Source: Actinomycetota bacterium (GTDB lineage: Bacteria; Actinomycetota; Acidimicrobiia; Acidimicrobiales; Acidimicrobilacustridaceae). From it: DNA of 38,329 nucleotides. How positions within the stretch are numbered: the stretch's first letter is position 1; every line of letters starts with the position of its first letter. Made by a program: the position numbers and the translations under genes. Under the pieces are notes generated by a model, which did no database searches, was not told the origin of the DNA, and saw only the letters and a program-made list of their open reading frames with translations. Below are positions 1 to 9,270 of this stretch, in pieces. The stretch is taken from assembly GCA_016185305.1 (NCBI GenBank), contig JACPNV010000013.1, positions 1-38,329 of the forward strand, given 5' to 3'.

Positions 1-1455
1 CAGCTCGTCGAGGATCGCCTCACGATCATCGACTCGCGGCCGTGCCGTTGCCAGCCGGTCACGGCAGCCGTCGATGACGGCGGCGGCGGCGGCGAACTCG
101 CCGGCGGTGATGCCGGCGCGCGCGAGGTCGAAGCGCGGGAGGTAGAGCGGCGCGGCGAGGAGCGAGACGTTCGGGATCTGCGTCGAGAGGAGGCGGTGCG
201 CGTCGCCGGCGTCGAGGAGCAGCGAGCCGAGCACGCCGGCTTCGTCGAGGAACGCATGCGTGTCGAGCGCGCGTGCCACATCGAGCCCACGGTTCGTCTC
301 GAGGCACCACGACGCGGCCGCGCCGTACGCGAAGCCGGGCAGGCTGACCGGCTCGTGCTGCAAGTGGCCGAGATCACCCCAGTCGGTGATGAGCATGCCG
401 GAGCCCCCATGGTGGATCGCGGCCTCGACCGCGGCACCGATGTTGGCGCGCGCGTTGCTCCACCGTCCCACGAGGCTCACCCAGCTCGACGTCCCGGGAC
501 ACACCCAGAACGGGCGGCCCGCGTCGCTGAACACCCGCGCCCGGTCGCCGAAGGGATGCTCGGCCTCGTAGCCCCATTCACAGACCGTGACACCGTCCGG
601 CAGCGCGTCGACGAGCTCGGGCCGCCCCGCCACGATGTCGCCCCACATCAGCATCTCCCGCCCGTCGAGCTCGGGCGCGGCCCGCAACGCTCGCACCCAG
701 CCGAGGTACTCCTCGGTCTCGCCCTTGAGCTCCCAGGGCTCGTCGAGTCCCACGTTGACGTGGCGGCTCCGGAAGTTGGGCAGCAGCTCGGCCAGCAGCG
801 ACCGGACCAACGCCATCGAGTCGGGATTGGAGGGGTCGAGCGTGCTCGGCCCGCGATGGTCGCCGAGGAAGTCGAAGCCCCCGGGCTTGCGCGCGAGGGC
901 GCGGTAGCGGTCGTGCCGCAGCCACCGTTCCATGTGGCCGAGGCAGTTCTGGTTCGGAACGAGCTCGACATGGCGGCTGAGGCAGTGGTTCTGCAGGGCG
1001 CGGACGTGTTCGGCGGTGAGCGGGCTGGCCCCGCGCCAGACGTCCTCGTGAGCCTCATAGGCGAAGGTGTGCTCGGTGTAGAGCTGGAGCTGGTTGATCT
1101 TCCACTCGGCCAGCCGGTTGACGAGCGCGAAGAGCGTGCCCATCTTGGGCACCTTGTCGCGGGAGACATCGATCATCACGCCGCGCTGGGCGAGGTCGGG
1201 CCAGTCCTCGATCACGCCGACCGGCACGGTGCCACCGTCGAGCCGCTCGAGTTGCAGCAACGTCTGTTCCGCGTAGAAGCGCCCCGCTGCGTCGGCCGAC
1301 ACGATGGACGCCACGCCGTTCGAGCGGGTTTCCAGCCGGTAGCCCTGGGCCGGCAGCGACTCGTCGACCGAGTGGACACGACGCTCGACAGCACAGGTCT
1401 CCTCCCCCAGTGCCAGCGTTCGAGGCTGGGGCAGCAGGACCGGACGCTCGGTCAT
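1..1455 (-). CDS. Glycoside hydrolase family 20-like beta-N-acetylhexosaminidase, 3' end cut by window
   Basis: Reading the minus strand from ATG at 1455 gives an uninterrupted frame of about 485 codons that leaves the window without a stop. It opens with a GH20-type N-terminal region (PRTLALGEE, then an AGRFYAEQTLLQL segment near residue 57). The (beta/alpha)8 catalytic domain begins near RGVMIDVSRDKVPK at about 91-104. The Asp-Glu pair expected at the GH20 active site is D238-E239 in NVGLDEPWEL. The family removes terminal N-acetylhexosamine from chitin, peptidoglycan or glycan fragments through a substrate-assisted mechanism. The start overlaps the stop of the upstream acetyltransferase (ATGA, 1452-1455), so the two are probably translationally coupled. 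No signal peptide is visible, so a cytoplasmic, recycling-type role is inferred. The exact substrate is unknown. Confidence 0.82.
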   Translation of the reverse strand, partial: MTERPVLLPQPRTLALGEETCAVERRVHSVDESLPAQGYRLETRSNGVASIVSADAAGRFYAEQTLLQLERLDGGTVPVGVIEDWPDLAQRGVMIDVSRDKVPKMGTLFALVNRLAEWKINQLQLYTEHTFAYEAHEDVWRGASPLTAEHVRALQNHCLSRHVELVPNQNCLGHMERWLRHDRYRALARKPGGFDFLGDHRGPSTLDPSNPDSMALVRSLLAELLPNFRSRHVNVGLDEPWELKGETEEYLGWVRALRAAPELDGREMLMWGDIVAGRPELVDALPDGVTVCEWGYEAEHPFGDRARVFSDAGRPFWVCPGTSSWVSLVGRWSNARANIGAAVEAAIHHGGSGMLITDWGDLGHLQHEPVSLPGFAYGAAASWCLETNRGLDVARALDTHAFLDEAGVLGSLLLDAGDAHRLLSTQIPNVSLLAAPLYLPRFDLARAGITAGEFAAAAAVIDGCRDRLATARPRVDDREAILDEL

Positions 1456-2292
1456 GGCGAGAGATCTTTGCGGTACACGAAGAAGGTGCGAGAGATCCGA
1501 CCGCCGACGGCCGCGTACGGCCGGATCGGACCGACCCACGAGACGTCGATCGCGGTCGCCCCCGCGTCGCGCATGTGGTGGAGCGCGTCGACGAGCAGCG
1601 GCGTCCCGAGGCCTTCACCGATGCGATCGACTCGTACGGCGACCGGGCCGAGCAGCCCGCCGCGGTTCACGTCGAACGCGCAGAACCCGACGAGCGCGCC
1701 ACCGGTGCCGCGGCTGATGAGGAGCGTCCCGTTCTGTAGAGCCCTGAGGACCTCCTTGGTCCACATCGCGTACTGCTCGGTGACGAGCGCTTCGACATCG
1801 GGGCGGTCGCCGGGGCCCGCGACCGCGGTCGTCCCCGACGCGTCCGGCAGGTCGCCGAGCGCCACCGTCATGTTGAAGTTCGTCTCGGCGCGGTTGTAGC
1901 GCGCCGCCTCGGCCAGGCAAAGCATCGCCGTCTGCTCGACCGGGATGCCGGCGAACAGGTAGTACGGCGCGTCGGCGCCGATCGCCATGCGAGTGGCGGC
2001 CAGCTCGCGAGCGTCATCCTCCGCGGCCTGCAGCAGCGAACGACCGACGCCGGCCTTGCGGTGGCCGGGGTCGACCACGAGGAGGCGGATGTACGCCTGC
2101 CTATCGTCGTCGACCGCCCTCACCGCCGCGACGATCCCGACGTCGGGGTCGCCGCGCACGATGGCCGGTTGGGTCGTCGGCGAACAGCGAGCCGTCGAGC
2201 TCGCCGGCGGTCAGGACCTCGTCCGGCAGCGCCCGCGTCACGAGCGCGGCGATGGCGTCGAGCGACGAACGTTCGAGCACCGGCCAACGCAC
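1452..2292 (-). pseudogene. Double-GNAT acetyltransferase with an apparent frameshift near its N-terminus
   Basis: The 1452-2159 frame carries the core of a first GNAT domain (LLVVDPGHRKAGVGRSLLQA, acetyl-CoA loop) and a second, more degenerate GNAT half ending in FFVYRKDLSP. Its own 5' end (GTG at 2159) lacks the first strands of a GNAT fold. Those are encoded in another frame from GTG 2292 (VLERSSLDAIAALVTRAL, then GSLFADDP), which fits directly onto PAIVRGDPDVGIVAAV if one base is skipped around 2166-2180. An AGAGG-like ribosome site lies upstream of 2292. The likeliest reading is one tandem-GNAT protein of about 280 residues with a one-base indel, either a sequencing error or a recent mutation. 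GNAT enzymes transfer acetyl from acetyl-CoA to amines; the acceptor is unknown. It sits between der and the GH20 gene in one minus-strand unit. Confidence 0.65.
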
Positions 2293-2325
2293 CCCGTCAG
2301 CCTCTCATCATCCGTGGGTCGAACG

Positions 2326-3424
2326 TCAGTCGCCGCGGCGGCGGACGCGCAGCTTGATCGGGGTCGAGCCGAAGTCGAGCTCCTCACGGAGGCGGCGCTC
2401 GAGGTAGCGAAGGTAGGTCGGGGGCACGGTCTTGTTCGCGAACAGCGTGAACGTCGGCGGGTCGACCGCGCCCTGGGTCGCGTAGAGGACGCGGGCGCCA
2501 TGCGGCGCCGGCTGGGCGGCCTGGGCAAGCCGTAGGACCTCGTTGACCTTCCTCGTCGGCACGCGGCGGTGGTAGTCGTCGATGGAACCGGCCAGCGCGG
2601 GCAGCAGCTTGTGCACGCCCTTGCCCGTGAGCGCGCTGACCTTCAGCACCGGCGCGTCGCCGATGAAGTGGAGGCGTTGGCTCATCTGGTACGTGACGTC
2701 GGCCCGCCGCTCGGCGTCGAGGATCTCCCACTTGTTGAGCAGCACGACCACCGGGCAGCCGGCGGCATCGACCCGCTCGGCCAACCGCTGGTCTTGATGG
2801 GTCACGCCTTCGGTGGCGTCGATGACGAGCAACGCGACGTCGGCGCTGTCGATTGCTTTCAACGCTCGAACGATCGAGTAGTACTCGGTGTTCTCGTCGA
2901 CGCGCGATCGCCTTCGCATGCCGGCAGTGTCGACGAACCGCACCGGGCCGTCGTCGGTGTCGACGATGGTGTCGATCGCATCGCGGGTCGTGCCCGGCAG
3001 GTCGTGGACCACCGATCGGTCGTCGCCGATCAGGCGGTTGAACAAGGTGGACTTGCCGACGTTCGGCCGCCCGACGATCGCGACCGAGAACAGCCGAGGG
3101 CCGCCGGGCGCAGCCGCGTCGTCGTGCGGCCCCGGCGCGGCCGCGTCGTCAGTCGAGAACGTCTGCACGAGGGCGTCGAGCAGATCGCCGGTGCCCCGGC
3201 CGTGCAGCGCGCTGACCGCCCACGGGTCGCCGAGGCCCAGCGACACGAATGCCGCGCCACTCGGCATCGACCTCCTTGCGGTCGCGGGTGACGCCGGGCC
3301 TCTCCTCGACGATCGCCTCGCGGCGGCCGAGGATGCGGTTGAGCAGCGTCGACTTGCCCACGTTGGGCCGTCCGACGATGGCGACGAGTGGTCGCGATGG
3401 GTCGGGGCTGGCGGGATCGCTCAC
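2326..3424 (-). pseudogene. der: Ribosome-assembly GTPase Der (EngA), first G domain deleted and frame broken
   Basis: Der is a double-GTPase needed for 50S subunit maturation. From GTG 3424 the frame gives a good start of G domain 1: P-loop GRPNVGKST near residue 18 and GVTRDR near 44, up to DAEWRG at 53-58, and then nonsense. A different frame begins at 3267 with [20 protein letters not shown], which is the very end of G domain 1. It continues into a complete G domain 2 ([17 protein letters not shown]) and the C-terminal KH-like domain, ending at 2326. About 100 residues, including the G3 and G4 motifs of domain 1, are missing at about 3245-3260. The start overlaps the stop of the DUF512 gene (GTGA). 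Since Der is usually essential, an assembly deletion is at least as likely as a true pseudogene. Confidence 0.85.
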
Positions 3425-4788
3425 CGCCGCACCTCCAGCGCGGCGCGCAGCGCCATGCCATCGGTCGCGATCACCTCGACCGGCCGGGGAAGTTCGTCAG
3501 GTGTCGTGTCGTCGAGGAACCGGCCGCGCGACAGGCAGACGTCGGGCAGCAGGTAGCGATGCCCGGCCGGCTCGCGATCGAGCACGCGGGCGAGGTCGGC
3601 ACCCACCAGCAGACCGGCGACGGCCGTGTTGCCGCCGAAGAAGTCGTTCTCCACCGGCACGATCCGCAGATCGTCGCGTCCGAGCGACTCGATCAGCGGT
3701 GCCAGGACCGACGCTCCGTAGGTGCCGGTGAGCACGCCGACCGGTGCGGCCGGCCGGGGCCGCACCGTCGCGGCGCCGTCGCCTGCGGACCGGGGCGCGC
3801 GATACCCCTCCGCCGGCGCGCCCTCGACCCAGGAGAAGAAGCCCGAGCGCGTGCCGGTGGGTTCGACGGCCACCCCGGCGAACTCCCGCTCGAAGGTTCG
3901 CACCATCCCGACGCCGTCCTCGTGCATCGGGAAGCCTTCGTAGCTCTCGGCACTCGGGAACCGCGCCCCGGCGACGAGGTAGTACTCGTCCGCGGCGAAC
4001 ACCAGCCGACGGCCGAGGACTCGAAGGAAGACATCCTGCCAGTCATGCACCGCGGCAAGGACCGCGTTCGCTTCATCCGCCGTGTGCGGCCGCATGCGGG
4101 GCGAAGGGTTGTGGCGGCTCACGCCGAGGGGGACGACGCACAGCGACGCGAGCTCGGGATAGCGGTCGAGCACGCCAGCCATCGTGTCGTCGAAGACCTC
4201 GCCGTCGTTCACGCCGGGACACACGACGACCTGGCCGTGCACCTCGACACCGTGATCGAGCAGCGCGCGGAGCCAGCGCAACGACGTGGCGCCTCGCTTG
4301 TTCTTCAACATCGCCGCGCGCAGGTCGGGGTCGGTCGCGTGGATCGAGACGTTCAGCGGCGACAGCCCCTCGGTCAGCACCCGCTCGAGGTCGGCTTCGG
4401 TGAACCGGGTCAGGGTCGTGAAGTTCCCGTAGAGGAACGACAGCCGGAAGTCATCGTCTTTGAGGTAGAGGCTGCGGCGCATGCCTTTCGGGAGCTGGTA
4501 GATGAAGCAGAACTCGCAGTGGTTGTCACAGGTCTGCACCCGATCGAACACCGCCGAGTGCACCTCGACACCGAGCGGCTCGCCGGTGGCCTTGCTCACC
4601 TCGACCTGGAGCGGCAAGCCCCCGCGCCTGACGTCGACCACCAGCTCGTCCTCGTCGACCAGCCAGCGGTACTCGAGCACGTCGCGCGGGACCGTCCCGT
4701 TGAGGGCCATGAGCTCGTCGCCCACCTCGACGCCGGCGCGCGCCGCGGGCGAGCCCGGCTCGACGGACACCACGCGGGGGGCAGACAT
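3421..4788 (-). CDS. DUF512-family PDZ/radical-SAM-like Fe-S protein
   Basis: A 455-residue protein. It starts with a PDZ-like domain ([20 protein letters not shown], about residues 5-24). A cysteine-rich motif of the radical-SAM kind follows ([14 protein letters not shown], near 110-123), then the diagnostic family stretch [20 protein letters not shown]. The C-terminal half is the DUF512 domain. Members of this family are widespread in bacteria and cluster with der and plsC, as here, but their reaction is not settled. The start at ATG 4788 is preferred over the longer frame to 4971, because the extension runs antisense to ispH. The PDZ domain also begins immediately at 4788, and a TAGCCT box lies 10 bases upstream. 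The stop overlaps the der start. Confidence 0.88.
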   Translation of the reverse strand: MSAPRVVSVEPGSPAARAGVEVGDELMALNGTVPRDVLEYRWLVDEDELVVDVRRGGLPLQVEVSKATGEPLGVEVHSAVFDRVQTCDNHCEFCFIYQLPKGMRRSLYLKDDDFRLSFLYGNFTTLTRFTEADLERVLTEGLSPLNVSIHATDPDLRAAMLKNKRGATSLRWLRALLDHGVEVHGQVVVCPGVNDGEVFDDTMAGVLDRYPELASLCVVPLGVSRHNPSPRMRPHTADEANAVLAAVHDWQDVFLRVLGRRLVFAADEYYLVAGARFPSAESYEGFPMHEDGVGMVRTFEREFAGVAVEPTGTRSGFFSWVEGAPAEGYRAPRSAGDGAATVRPRPAAPVGVLTGTYGASVLAPLIESLGRDDLRIVPVENDFFGGNTAVAGLLVGADLARVLDREPAGHRYLLPDVCLSRGRFLDDTTPDELPRPVEVIATDGMALRAALEVRR

Positions 4789-4798
4789 AGGACAGACG

Positions 4799-4804
4799 AG
4801 GCTA
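4799..4804 (-). promoter_or_regulatory. -10 box of the DUF512-der transcription unit
   Basis: TAGCCT on the minus strand, 10 bases before the ATG at 4788. The 61-base divergent spacer also holds the ispH -10 box on the other strand. No clear -35 is seen. Confidence 0.45.
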
Positions 4805-4837
4805 ATGGCGCCTGGCGGTGCGGGAACAGCCCAGCGG

Positions 4838-4843
4838 TAGCCT
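4838..4843 (+). promoter_or_regulatory. -10 box for leaderless ispH
   Basis: TAGCCT ends six bases before the GTG start at 4850, so the transcript would begin at or next to the start codon. No Shine-Dalgarno sequence is present. Confidence 0.55.
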
Positions 4844-4849
4844 GACCCG

Positions 4850-5902
4850 GTGAGCGACTCCTCGCCCCCGGTCGACCATGTCCTGTTGTGCGCGCCCCGT
4901 GGTTTCTGCGCGGGTGTCGAGATGGCGATCAAGGCGCTGGCGTGGATGGTGCGAGCGTTCGAGCCGCCCATCTACTGCTATCACGAGATCGTCCACAACC
5001 AGCAGGTCGTCCGGCGCTTCCAAGATCTCGGCGTGGTCTTCGTCGACGACGTGGCGCACGTGCCGCCGGGGCGACCGATCATGCTGTCCGCGCACGGCTC
5101 GGCCCCCGAGGTCGTCGCCGAAGCTCGCGCCAACGGCGGCTACGTCGTCGATGCCGTCTGCCCGCTGGTGACCAAGGTGCACCACGAGGTCAAGGTCCGG
5201 GCCAAGAAGGGCTACCGGGTGGTGTACGTCGGCCACGAAGGTCACGAGGAAGCGGTCGGCACCATGGCGGTCGCGCCCGACGCGATCCATCTGGTCGAGA
5301 CAGTCGATGACGTTGCGCGACTTCCCGACTTCGACGAGCCGGTGGCCATGCTCGCGCAGACCACGCTCAGCCATCGTGACTGGAGAGGAGTGCTCGACGC
5401 GACCCGCGACCGCTTCCCCGACATGTGGATGCCCGGCCGCAGCGATCTGTGCTTCGCGACCACCAACCGGCAGTCGGCGCTCATGCAGGTGGCCCCACAA
5501 TGCGACGCGGTGATCGTGATCGGCTCGGCCAACTCGTCGAACACCCGCGCCCTCGAGCGGCTGGCCGCCGACGCGGGGTGCGAACGGGTGCATCGGGTCA
5601 ACACGGCCGGCGAGCTTCCCGACGATCTCCACGGCACGGTCGGCGTGACGGCCGGTGCGTCGGCACCCGAAGAGCTCGTCAACGAAGTCATCGAGCGGCT
5701 CGCTCCGATCCACGGCGTCGAGGAGGTCCGCATCACCGACGAGGACGAGTACTTCCCTCCCCCGCGAAACCTGCGCGACCTCATCGCCGCGCTCGACATC
5801 GCGGCAACCTTCACCTTGACCGGCCCGATGACGAGCCGGCCGTCACCGAACGACCGCGAGCTGCCCGCGAGCGACGTGCTCGCGTCGCTCGCGCACCACT
5901 GA
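4850..5902 (+). CDS. ispH: 4-hydroxy-3-methylbut-2-enyl diphosphate reductase
   Basis: IspH (LytB) carries out the last step of the MEP isoprenoid pathway, reducing HMBPP to IPP and DMAPP with a [4Fe-4S] cluster in the cytoplasm. The three cluster cysteines are visible at C20 (PRGFCAGV), C104 (DAVCPLVTK) and C201 (DLCFATTNRQ). The conserved histidine motifs YHEIVHN and GHEGHEE are present as well. Length (350) is a little over the E. coli protein, mostly at the C-terminal tail. The GTG start at 4850 is chosen because it follows a TAGCCT -10 box by six bases and gives the usual short lead to the first cysteine. It diverges from the DUF512 gene and is followed after 50 bases by an HD-domain gene with its own promoter. 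Confidence 0.97.
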   Translation: MSDSSPPVDHVLLCAPRGFCAGVEMAIKALAWMVRAFEPPIYCYHEIVHNQQVVRRFQDLGVVFVDDVAHVPPGRPIMLSAHGSAPEVVAEARANGGYVVDAVCPLVTKVHHEVKVRAKKGYRVVYVGHEGHEEAVGTMAVAPDAIHLVETVDDVARLPDFDEPVAMLAQTTLSHRDWRGVLDATRDRFPDMWMPGRSDLCFATTNRQSALMQVAPQCDAVIVIGSANSSNTRALERLAADAGCERVHRVNTAGELPDDLHGTVGVTAGASAPEELVNEVIERLAPIHGVEEVRITDEDEYFPPPRNLRDLIAALDIAATFTLTGPMTSRPSPNDRELPASDVLASLAHH

Positions 5903-5940
5903 CGCCAAAGCGCGCGCAACCTCGGGGATGTAACGGGCGG

Positions 5941-5946
5941 TATCGT
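5941..5946 (+). promoter_or_regulatory. -10 box for leaderless HD-domain gene
   Basis: TATCGT ends six bases before the ATG at 5953. No ribosome binding site is visible. Confidence 0.5.
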
Positions 5947-5952
5947 GGCGAG

Positions 5953-6528
5953 ATGACCAACACGGCTGCACCCACCTCCCACCCCGGCACGTTCACCCGG
6001 ATGGACGAATCGACGGCCGAGCAGTGGGCGGTCATCGGCGACGAGACCATGAAGAACCAGCCGCGGGTCGCCGAGGTGATGCTCGACCTGGTGCGCCAGC
6101 TCGAGAGCGTGACCGACGGCTTCGCGGTCAACCAACTGACCCACGCGCTGCAGACGGCGACGATGGCCGAGCAGGCCGGAGCCGATGAGGAGATGGTCTT
6201 CGCGTCGCTCATGCACGACGCCGGCAAGGTCGTGAGCGTGTTCAACCATCCCGCCATCTCCGCGGAGATGATCAAGCCCTACGTGCGCGACGACGTCTAC
6301 CGCGTGATCTTGAACCACCAAGACTTCCAGGGCCGCCACTACTACCAGTACTTCGGCAAGAGCCAGCGCCTGCGCGACCAGTACCGCGACGAACCGTGGT
6401 TCGCGCTCTGCGAGCAGTTCACCGACGAGTGGGACCAGCAGGCGTTCGACCCCGACCGCGAGACCTACGACCTCGAGCACTTCGCGCCGCTGGTGCGCAA
6501 GCTGACCGCCGTGCCTCGCTTCGTGTAG
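5953..6528 (+). CDS. HD-domain protein (metal-dependent phosphohydrolase or PhnZ-like oxygenase fold)
   Basis: A 191-residue protein with an HD-domain metal site: a first histidine in THALQTATMAEQAG, then the His-Asp doublet in SLMHDAGKV, and later histidines in ILNHQDFQGRHY. HD proteins bind one or two metal ions and most cleave phosphate esters. The spacing HALQTA...HD also recalls the PhnZ and myo-inositol oxygenase branch, which uses a mixed-valence di-iron site to oxidise substrates, so hydrolase versus oxygenase is undecided. The ATG at 5953 is chosen over the longer open frame because that extension overlaps ispH and because a TATCGT -10 box lies six bases upstream. It converges on plsC with a 19-base spacer. 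Confidence 0.8.
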   Translation: MTNTAAPTSHPGTFTRMDESTAEQWAVIGDETMKNQPRVAEVMLDLVRQLESVTDGFAVNQLTHALQTATMAEQAGADEEMVFASLMHDAGKVVSVFNHPAISAEMIKPYVRDDVYRVILNHQDFQGRHYYQYFGKSQRLRDQYRDEPWFALCEQFTDEWDQQAFDPDRETYDLEHFAPLVRKLTAVPRFV

Positions 6529-6547
6529 AGCGCTGGGCCCGGCGTGC

Positions 6548-7333
6548 TCACCTGAGGTTCGGCGTGCCCGCCTTGACCTGCGCCTCGTCGAACAGCTCTT
6601 GGATCGTGTCGCGGAGCTGCTCGGTCAACGCCTTGACCGCCTTGCGCGACACCCGACCTCGGTCAGTCGGCTGCGGTGGGAAGATCGGCGTGCCCACCAC
6701 GATGGTGAGCTTCTTCGGTGGTGGGAACTTCCGTCCCTTGGGCATCGCCGCCTCGGTGCCACCAAGACCGATCGGCAGGATCGGCACCTGCTCCTTGCAC
6801 GCGAGATAGGCCGGCCCGTCGAACATCTCGCTCACGAAGGGACCCGACTGCCGCGTGCCCTCGGGGAACATGACCAGCGGCTCGCCGCGCTCGAGCACCT
6901 CCTGGCACGCCTTCAACGCCTCACGATCCGCGGTGGCCCGAGCGACCGGGAACCCGCCGCCCATGGAGAAGAACCAGGCCCAGAAGCGGTTCTTCCACAG
7001 CGACTCCTTGCCCATGTAGCGCATGCGGCGCCGCATGATGAGCGGGATCAACGGCGTGTCGAGGTTGGACCGGTGGATGGGCGAGATGATGAACGCACCG
7101 GCTGTCGGCACGTTCTCTCGGCCCCACACCTTGGTGCGGAAGTAGGTGCGCGCGATCGTCGTCGACACCCACCACAGCACGCCGTACCAGACCTTCTGGC
7201 CGGTGGTCATCTCTTCACCGCGATGATGACCCTCGAGCTCGACGACACGAGCATGGGTCGAGCGGTCGCGAAGCTCGGCCGCGACGTCGGCCCTGCCGTC
7301 GTGGTCGTGGTCGGCTTGCGCATCCGAGCTCAC
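6548..7333 (-). CDS. 1-acylglycerol-3-phosphate O-acyltransferase-like protein (PlsC family)
   Basis: The PlsC family transfers a second acyl chain to lysophosphatidic acid in membrane lipid synthesis. Motif I, H-x4-D, is H87-D92 in PIHRSNLDT, and motif III is FPEGTRQSG near 156. A hydrophobic stretch at about 49-62 (WYGVLWWVSTTIA) may anchor it to the membrane. The start at GTG 7333 overlaps the cmk stop (GTGA), which suggests coupling. However, the first 41 residues are His/Asp-rich and unlike the family, so ATG 7210 (MTTGQKVWYG) is a plausible alternative giving 220 residues. It is last in the run that starts at scpA. Confidence 0.87.
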   Translation of the reverse strand: MSSDAQADHDHDGRADVAAELRDRSTHARVVELEGHHRGEEMTTGQKVWYGVLWWVSTTIARTYFRTKVWGRENVPTAGAFIISPIHRSNLDTPLIPLIMRRRMRYMGKESLWKNRFWAWFFSMGGGFPVARATADREALKACQEVLERGEPLVMFPEGTRQSGPFVSEMFDGPAYLACKEQVPILPIGLGGTEAAMPKGRKFPPPKKLTIVVGTPIFPPQPTDRGRVSRKAVKALTEQLRDTIQELFDEAQVKAGTPNLR

Positions 7334-7974
7334 GGGACCTTCTCCAGCTCGGCAACGACGGCCGCGACGATCTGGTCGACGGTGAGATCGCTCGTGTCGA
7401 TCAGCACGGCATCGTCGGCCGTGGTGAGGGGTGAGTCGTCGCGGCCTTGATCGAGCGCGTCGCGGCGGGCGATGTCGGCCGCGACGGTCTCGTACTCGAG
7501 GTCGGTCACCTCCTTGGAGCGGCGCGCCGCCCGCACGTCAGGCCGGGCATCGAGGTACACCTTCAGCTCGGCGTCGGGGAACACGACCGTCCCGATGTCG
7601 CGACCCTCCATGACACCGCCACCGTGCTTCGCCGCCCACGACCGCTGCCGGTCGCGCATCTCGGCGCGCACCGCGGAGTTGGCGGCGACGACGCTCACCG
7701 CACGCGTCACCTCGGGACCGCGTATCTCGATGCTGGCATCGACACCGTCGACCCACACCGTGCCGTCGTCCTTCATGTCGAGCTGCATGTCGCGGGCGAT
7801 GTGCCCGACCTTGTCGGGCTCTTCGGGATCGACCCCCCGGCGCAACGCCGCGAACGCCACGCTGCGGTACATGGCGCCGGTGTCGAGGTAGCCGAGTGCC
7901 AGCGCGTCTGCCACCGCCTTGGCGACGGTGGACTTTCCCGAACCCGCGGGCCCGTCGATGGCGATCACCCTCAT
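7330..7974 (-). CDS. cmk: Cytidylate kinase
   Basis: Phosphorylates CMP and dCMP with ATP, feeding the pyrimidine nucleotide pool. The P-loop is GPAGSGKST at residues 8-16, followed by the substrate-binding GYLDTGAMYRSVA and the lid region EGRDIGTVVFPDA. The 214-residue length fits the family. cmk next to der-type genes and downstream of scpAB-rluB is typical actinobacterial order. Only 12 bases separate it from aroA. The sequence TAGATT at 7984-7989 on this strand starts with the aroA stop codon and lies nine bases before the cmk ATG, so an internal promoter is possible. Confidence 0.97.
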   Translation of the reverse strand: MRVIAIDGPAGSGKSTVAKAVADALALGYLDTGAMYRSVAFAALRRGVDPEEPDKVGHIARDMQLDMKDDGTVWVDGVDASIEIRGPEVTRAVSVVAANSAVRAEMRDRQRSWAAKHGGGVMEGRDIGTVVFPDAELKVYLDARPDVRAARRSKEVTDLEYETVAADIARRDALDQGRDDSPLTTADDAVLIDTSDLTVDQIVAAVVAELEKVP

Positions 7975-7983
7975 CGTGGGCTC

Positions 7984-7989
7984 AATCTA
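7984..7989 (-). promoter_or_regulatory. Possible internal -10 box for cmk overlapping the aroA stop codon
   Basis: TAGATT on the minus strand. Its first three bases are the aroA stop codon TAG, and its last base is nine bases before the cmk start. The match could be chance. Confidence 0.3.
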
Positions 7990-9270
7990 GTGGGCGCGAA
8001 GTTCGTCGAGGACCTCGAAGTAGCCGGGGAACGTCTTGGCCACACAGCCAGGATCGGCGATCTTCATGCCGCCAACACGGAGACCCAGAAGCGAGAGGCT
8101 CATCGCCATGCGATGGTCGTCGTAGGTCGTGAACGTGGTCGGCGTCGGGATGCCCGGATGGATCGTCCAGCCGTCGTCGTGCTCGTCGACGACGATGCCC
8201 GCTGCGGTGAGCTCGCGGGCGATGGCGTCGAGGCGATCGGTCTCGTGGCCGCGGATGACCTGTACGCCGCGCACGGTCGTGGGCGAGTCGGCGAACACGG
8301 CCACCGCGGCGACCGTCGTCGCCATGTCGGGCATGTCGACCAGGTTCACGTCGATGCCGTGCAGCACGCCCGTGCCCCGCACCTCGAGGAACCCTTCGCC
8401 GCGCGCCACCTCGGCGCCCATCTGCTCGAGCACGTCGACGACGTGCGTGTCGCCCTGCAACGACGAGGTGCCGAGCCCTTCGATGCGGACCCGGCCACCG
8501 CTGATCGCCGCGGCCGCGAAGAAGTACGACGCCGCTGAGGCATCCGGCTCGATGGCGTAGCTCTCGACCGCCCGGTAACGGCCGGCCGGCACCAGATACG
8601 TGCGCTCGTCGGGCTGCTGCACGCGGATGCCGAAGCTGCGCATCATCGCCGCCGTCATCGTCACGTACGGGCGGGAGACGACGTCGCCCTGCAATCGCAG
8701 CCTCAGGCCGCCAGGAAGGTAGGGCGCGGCCAGGAGGAGGCCCGAGGCGAACTGGCTCGAGACATCCGCCGCCAGGCGAAGCTCTCTCCCGCGGACGCGC
8801 GCGCCGCCGCGCACCACGACAGGAAGGTGCCCGGGCTCGCCTTCCTCGTCGATCTGGACACCGAGCTCCCGAAGGCCCGCGATGATCTGGCCGTTGGGCC
8901 GGCGCCGGAGCGGCTCACCGCCATCGAGGCGGTACGGGCCAGGACCGAGGGCCAGCACCGGCAGCAAGAAGCGGGCCGTCGTCCCGGACAGGCGGGCGTC
9001 GAGGTCGAGCGGGACCTCGGGCAAGCGCCCGCCGGTGCCGTCCACGACGACCGCATCGCGCGAGCCGCTCACCGGGACGCCGAGCCGCGCCAGGCTGGTC
9101 ATCATCGCCTCGGTGTCCTCGGAGCGGAGCGCTCCTCTCAGCACGCTCGTACCCTCGGCCAACCCTGCGCACACCAGCGCCCGGTTGGTCAGGCTCTTCG
9201 AGCCCGGCACCCGCACCACCGCGTCAGGCGGCTCGGTCAGCGGCTCGATCGCTCGGACGTCGCGGGTCAT
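7987..9270 (-). CDS. aroA: 3-phosphoshikimate 1-carboxyvinyltransferase (EPSP synthase)
   Basis: Joins phosphoenolpyruvate to shikimate-3-phosphate, the sixth step of the shikimate pathway. The family signatures are seen: PGSKSLTNRALVCAGLAEG (phosphate-binding lysine, residues about 22-40), LSGTTARFLLP in the first half, and the active-site TYDDHRMAMSLSLLGL near the C-terminus. The 427-residue length is normal. The ATG at 9270 overlaps the tyrA stop (ATGA, 9267-9270). Together with tyrA and aroH upstream it forms a compact aromatic amino acid set placed inside the scpAB-rluB-cmk block. Confidence 0.97.
   Translation of the reverse strand: MTRDVRAIEPLTEPPDAVVRVPGSKSLTNRALVCAGLAEGTSVLRGALRSEDTEAMMTSLARLGVPVSGSRDAVVVDGTGGRLPEVPLDLDARLSGTTARFLLPVLALGPGPYRLDGGEPLRRRPNGQIIAGLRELGVQIDEEGEPGHLPVVVRGGARVRGRELRLAADVSSQFASGLLLAAPYLPGGLRLRLQGDVVSRPYVTMTAAMMRSFGIRVQQPDERTYLVPAGRYRAVESYAIEPDASAASYFFAAAAISGGRVRIEGLGTSSLQGDTHVVDVLEQMGAEVARGEGFLEVRGTGVLHGIDVNLVDMPDMATTVAAVAVFADSPTTVRGVQVIRGHETDRLDAIARELTAAGIVVDEHDDGWTIHPGIPTPTTFTTYDDHRMAMSLSLLGLRVGGMKIADPGCVAKTFPGYFEVLDELRAH

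Noticed and set aside
196..1899. A 567-codon plus-strand open frame
   Set aside because: It is antisense to the GH20-like and GNAT genes; no family motif; Arg/His/Val-rich composition typical of a shadow frame.
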